Part shown: positions 34,590 to 35,552 of the stretch, piece after piece
How positions within the stretch are numbered: the stretch's first letter is position 1
Layout: every line of letters begins with the position of its first letter
From: an uncultured Eubacteriales bacterium
GTDB lineage: Bacteria; Bacillota; Clostridia; Oscillospirales; Acutalibacteraceae
Reading direction: 5' to 3'
Length of the DNA stretch: 35,552 nt
Assembly (NCBI GenBank): GCA_900315815.1
Contig: ONAS01000015.1
Coordinates: forward strand, 1-35,552
Translations under genes and position numbers: made by a program
Notes under the pieces: model-generated
The model's database searches: none
What the model was told of the DNA's origin: nothing
Seen by the model: the letters and a program-made list of their open reading frames with translations, nothing else

Positions 34590-35252
34590 GTGAACTGGGA
34601 TGTGATCGTCAGCTATCTACCTTTATATAAGGACGGTCTGTTGATAACCTTATATACTGGCTGGTTCGGCATCTTGATCTCGATCGTTCTGGGGCTGGTG
34701 ACGGCTTTGATCGTTCACTTCAAGGTTCCGGTACTGAAAACGATCGCTAAAATCTATATCGAGATTCTGCGGAACACGCCCCTGCTGATCCAGCTATTTT
34801 TCATCTACTACGGCATCCCGAAGCTTTTCGGGATCGTGACAGACGAGCTGACCTGCGGCATCGTCGGCTTGGGACTGTTGGGCGGCGCCTATATGGCCGA
34901 GACCTTCCGTTCCGGCATCGAGGCGGTCGACACGATCCAGATGGAATCCGCGCTCAGCCTCGGCATGACGCGCAGGCAGGCAATGTTCCACATCATTCTG
35001 CCGCAGGCGGTGACCTACTCCGTGCCCGCCTTCGTCGCGAATTTGATCTTCCTTCTGAAAGAGACGAGCGTCTTTTCCTGTATCTCCATCTTGGAGCTGA
35101 TGTTCACGGCAAAGGACAGGATCGCCGTGAGCAGTACGACGGTCGAGAGTCTGTTTCTGGTCGTCGTCTTTTATCTGATCGTGCTCCTGCCGGTGTCGAT
35201 CATCGGCTCTGTTGTCGAAAGGAGGCTGAGATATGCAAGCTTTGGTAACTGA
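34590..35252 (+). CDS. Polar amino-acid ABC transporter permease
   Basis: The start is GTG at 34590 after AGGAAAGAAGGG; 220 residues is normal for the His/Glu/Gln/Arg/opine permease family (GlnP/TcyB-like). The protein has about five membrane segments, the N-terminal signature YIEILRNTPLLIQLFFIYYG and the EAA loop that contacts the ATPase, SALSLGMTRRQAMFHIILPQ. It overlaps the next permease by 20 bases, so the two form a heterodimeric channel. The Cys-rich leader in front suggests cystine or another sulfur amino acid as substrate, but the sequence alone does not fix this. No binding protein or ATPase gene is inside the window. Confidence 0.9.
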   Translation: MNWDVIVSYLPLYKDGLLITLYTGWFGILISIVLGLVTALIVHFKVPVLKTIAKIYIEILRNTPLLIQLFFIYYGIPKLFGIVTDELTCGIVGLGLLGGAYMAETFRSGIEAVDTIQMESALSLGMTRRQAMFHIILPQAVTYSVPAFVANLIFLLKETSVFSCISILELMFTAKDRIAVSSTTVESLFLVVVFYLIVLLPVSIIGSVVERRLRYASFGN

Positions 35253-35552
35253 TCTCGGCTTCGACGTATTATTCAAGGGCACGAATTTCACGCGATTGCT
35301 CGGCGGCATGTGGGTCACGCTGAAAATCAGCCTGATCTCCGTCGCATTATCCATCGTTCTGGGAATTTTGCTCGGCGTCGTCATGACGTTCAAAAACCCA
35401 GTGACAAAGGCGATCTGCCGCGTCTATCTGGAGATCGTGCGCATCATGCCGCAGCTAGTGTTGCTATTCATCGTCTACTACGGCTCGGCTCGGCTGATCG
35501 GACTAAAATTCGAGCCCGAATTCGCCGCGGTGATCGTGTTCACCTTCTGGGG
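35233..35552 (+). CDS. Second amino-acid ABC transporter permease, 3' end outside the window
   Basis: ATG at 35233 follows GGAGGCTGAGAT and lies inside the end of the first permease gene. The visible 106 residues (MQALVTDLGFDVLFKGTNFT...) show the same family signature, YLEIVRIMPQLVLLFIVYYG, and two membrane segments (about residues 25-50 and 70-90). The ATPase and binding-protein genes are expected downstream. Confidence 0.85.
   Translation, partial: MQALVTDLGFDVLFKGTNFTRLLGGMWVTLKISLISVALSIVLGILLGVVMTFKNPVTKAICRVYLEIVRIMPQLVLLFIVYYGSARLIGLKFEPEFAAVIVFTFW

Noticed and set aside
34383-34590. T-box or SAM riboswitch instead of a leader-peptide attenuator
   Set aside because: I find no T-box motif (TGGNACC-like) and no room for a SAM-I fold. 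A translated Cys-rich ORF with a strong ribosome site explains the region better.
34448-34630. 60-residue ORF overlapping the leader and permease start
   Set aside because: It crosses the terminator and lacks a ribosome site. The better-supported leader ORF (34416-34505) and the permease use other frames.

Overview
The window looks like a chromosome segment of an anaerobic gut Firmicute of the Ruminococcus/Oscillospiraceae type. The reasons are three type I dockerin ends of the '[16 protein letters not shown]' style, very large secreted multidomain proteins, strong GGAGG ribosome sites, a PdxR/PdxST vitamin B6 locus, a BlaI-family regulator and a TnpV remnant. This placement is inference from protein style; there is no rRNA or other marker gene.

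Layout. (1) Bases 2-4996: the 3' part of a huge secreted, dockerin-ended protein. (2) Bases 4997-5666: intergenic, with a degenerate tRNA-Ala tail and two copies of one hairpin repeat. (3) Bases 5667-19767: a promoter, a 30-codon leader ORF, a 4021-residue four-module NRPS ending in a thioester reductase, and a MATE exporter fused to an RsbW-like ATPase domain, closed by a 16-bp hairpin. (4) Bases 20037-27375, minus strand: a 2385-residue secreted dockerin protein. (5) Bases 27361-28717: a patchwork of broken genes (PatB-like lyase, SLOG/DUF1273, histidine kinase, response regulator, TnpV) around one intact BlaI-like repressor and an apparently orphaned promoter/operator. (6) Bases 28663-30472: two overlapping unknown genes, the first lacking its 5' end. 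(7) Bases 30475-31329, minus strand: an MNT/HEPN toxin-antitoxin-like pair. (8) Bases 31417-34297: a short dockerin remnant, a fused pdxS-pdxT gene whose junction has lost sequence, and a divergent, C-terminally short PdxR. (9) Bases 34353-35552: a promoter, a Cys/Met-rich leader peptide, a terminator with a competing antiterminator pairing, and two ABC amino-acid permease genes, the second cut by the window end.

Two systems deserve most attention. The NRPS operon has the order A-T-C-A-T-C-A-T-C-A-T-R and predicts a four-unit peptide aldehyde, a class that often inhibits proteases. Adenylation domains 2 and 4 have the same specificity code and a recent common origin. Domain 1 lacks the Asp that binds the alpha-amino group, so the starter unit may be a plain carboxylic acid. 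The product is presumably exported by the MATE-ATPase fusion. The second is the leader upstream of the permease genes, which has all the parts of a ribosome-mediated attenuator sensing cysteine (or sulfur amino acids).
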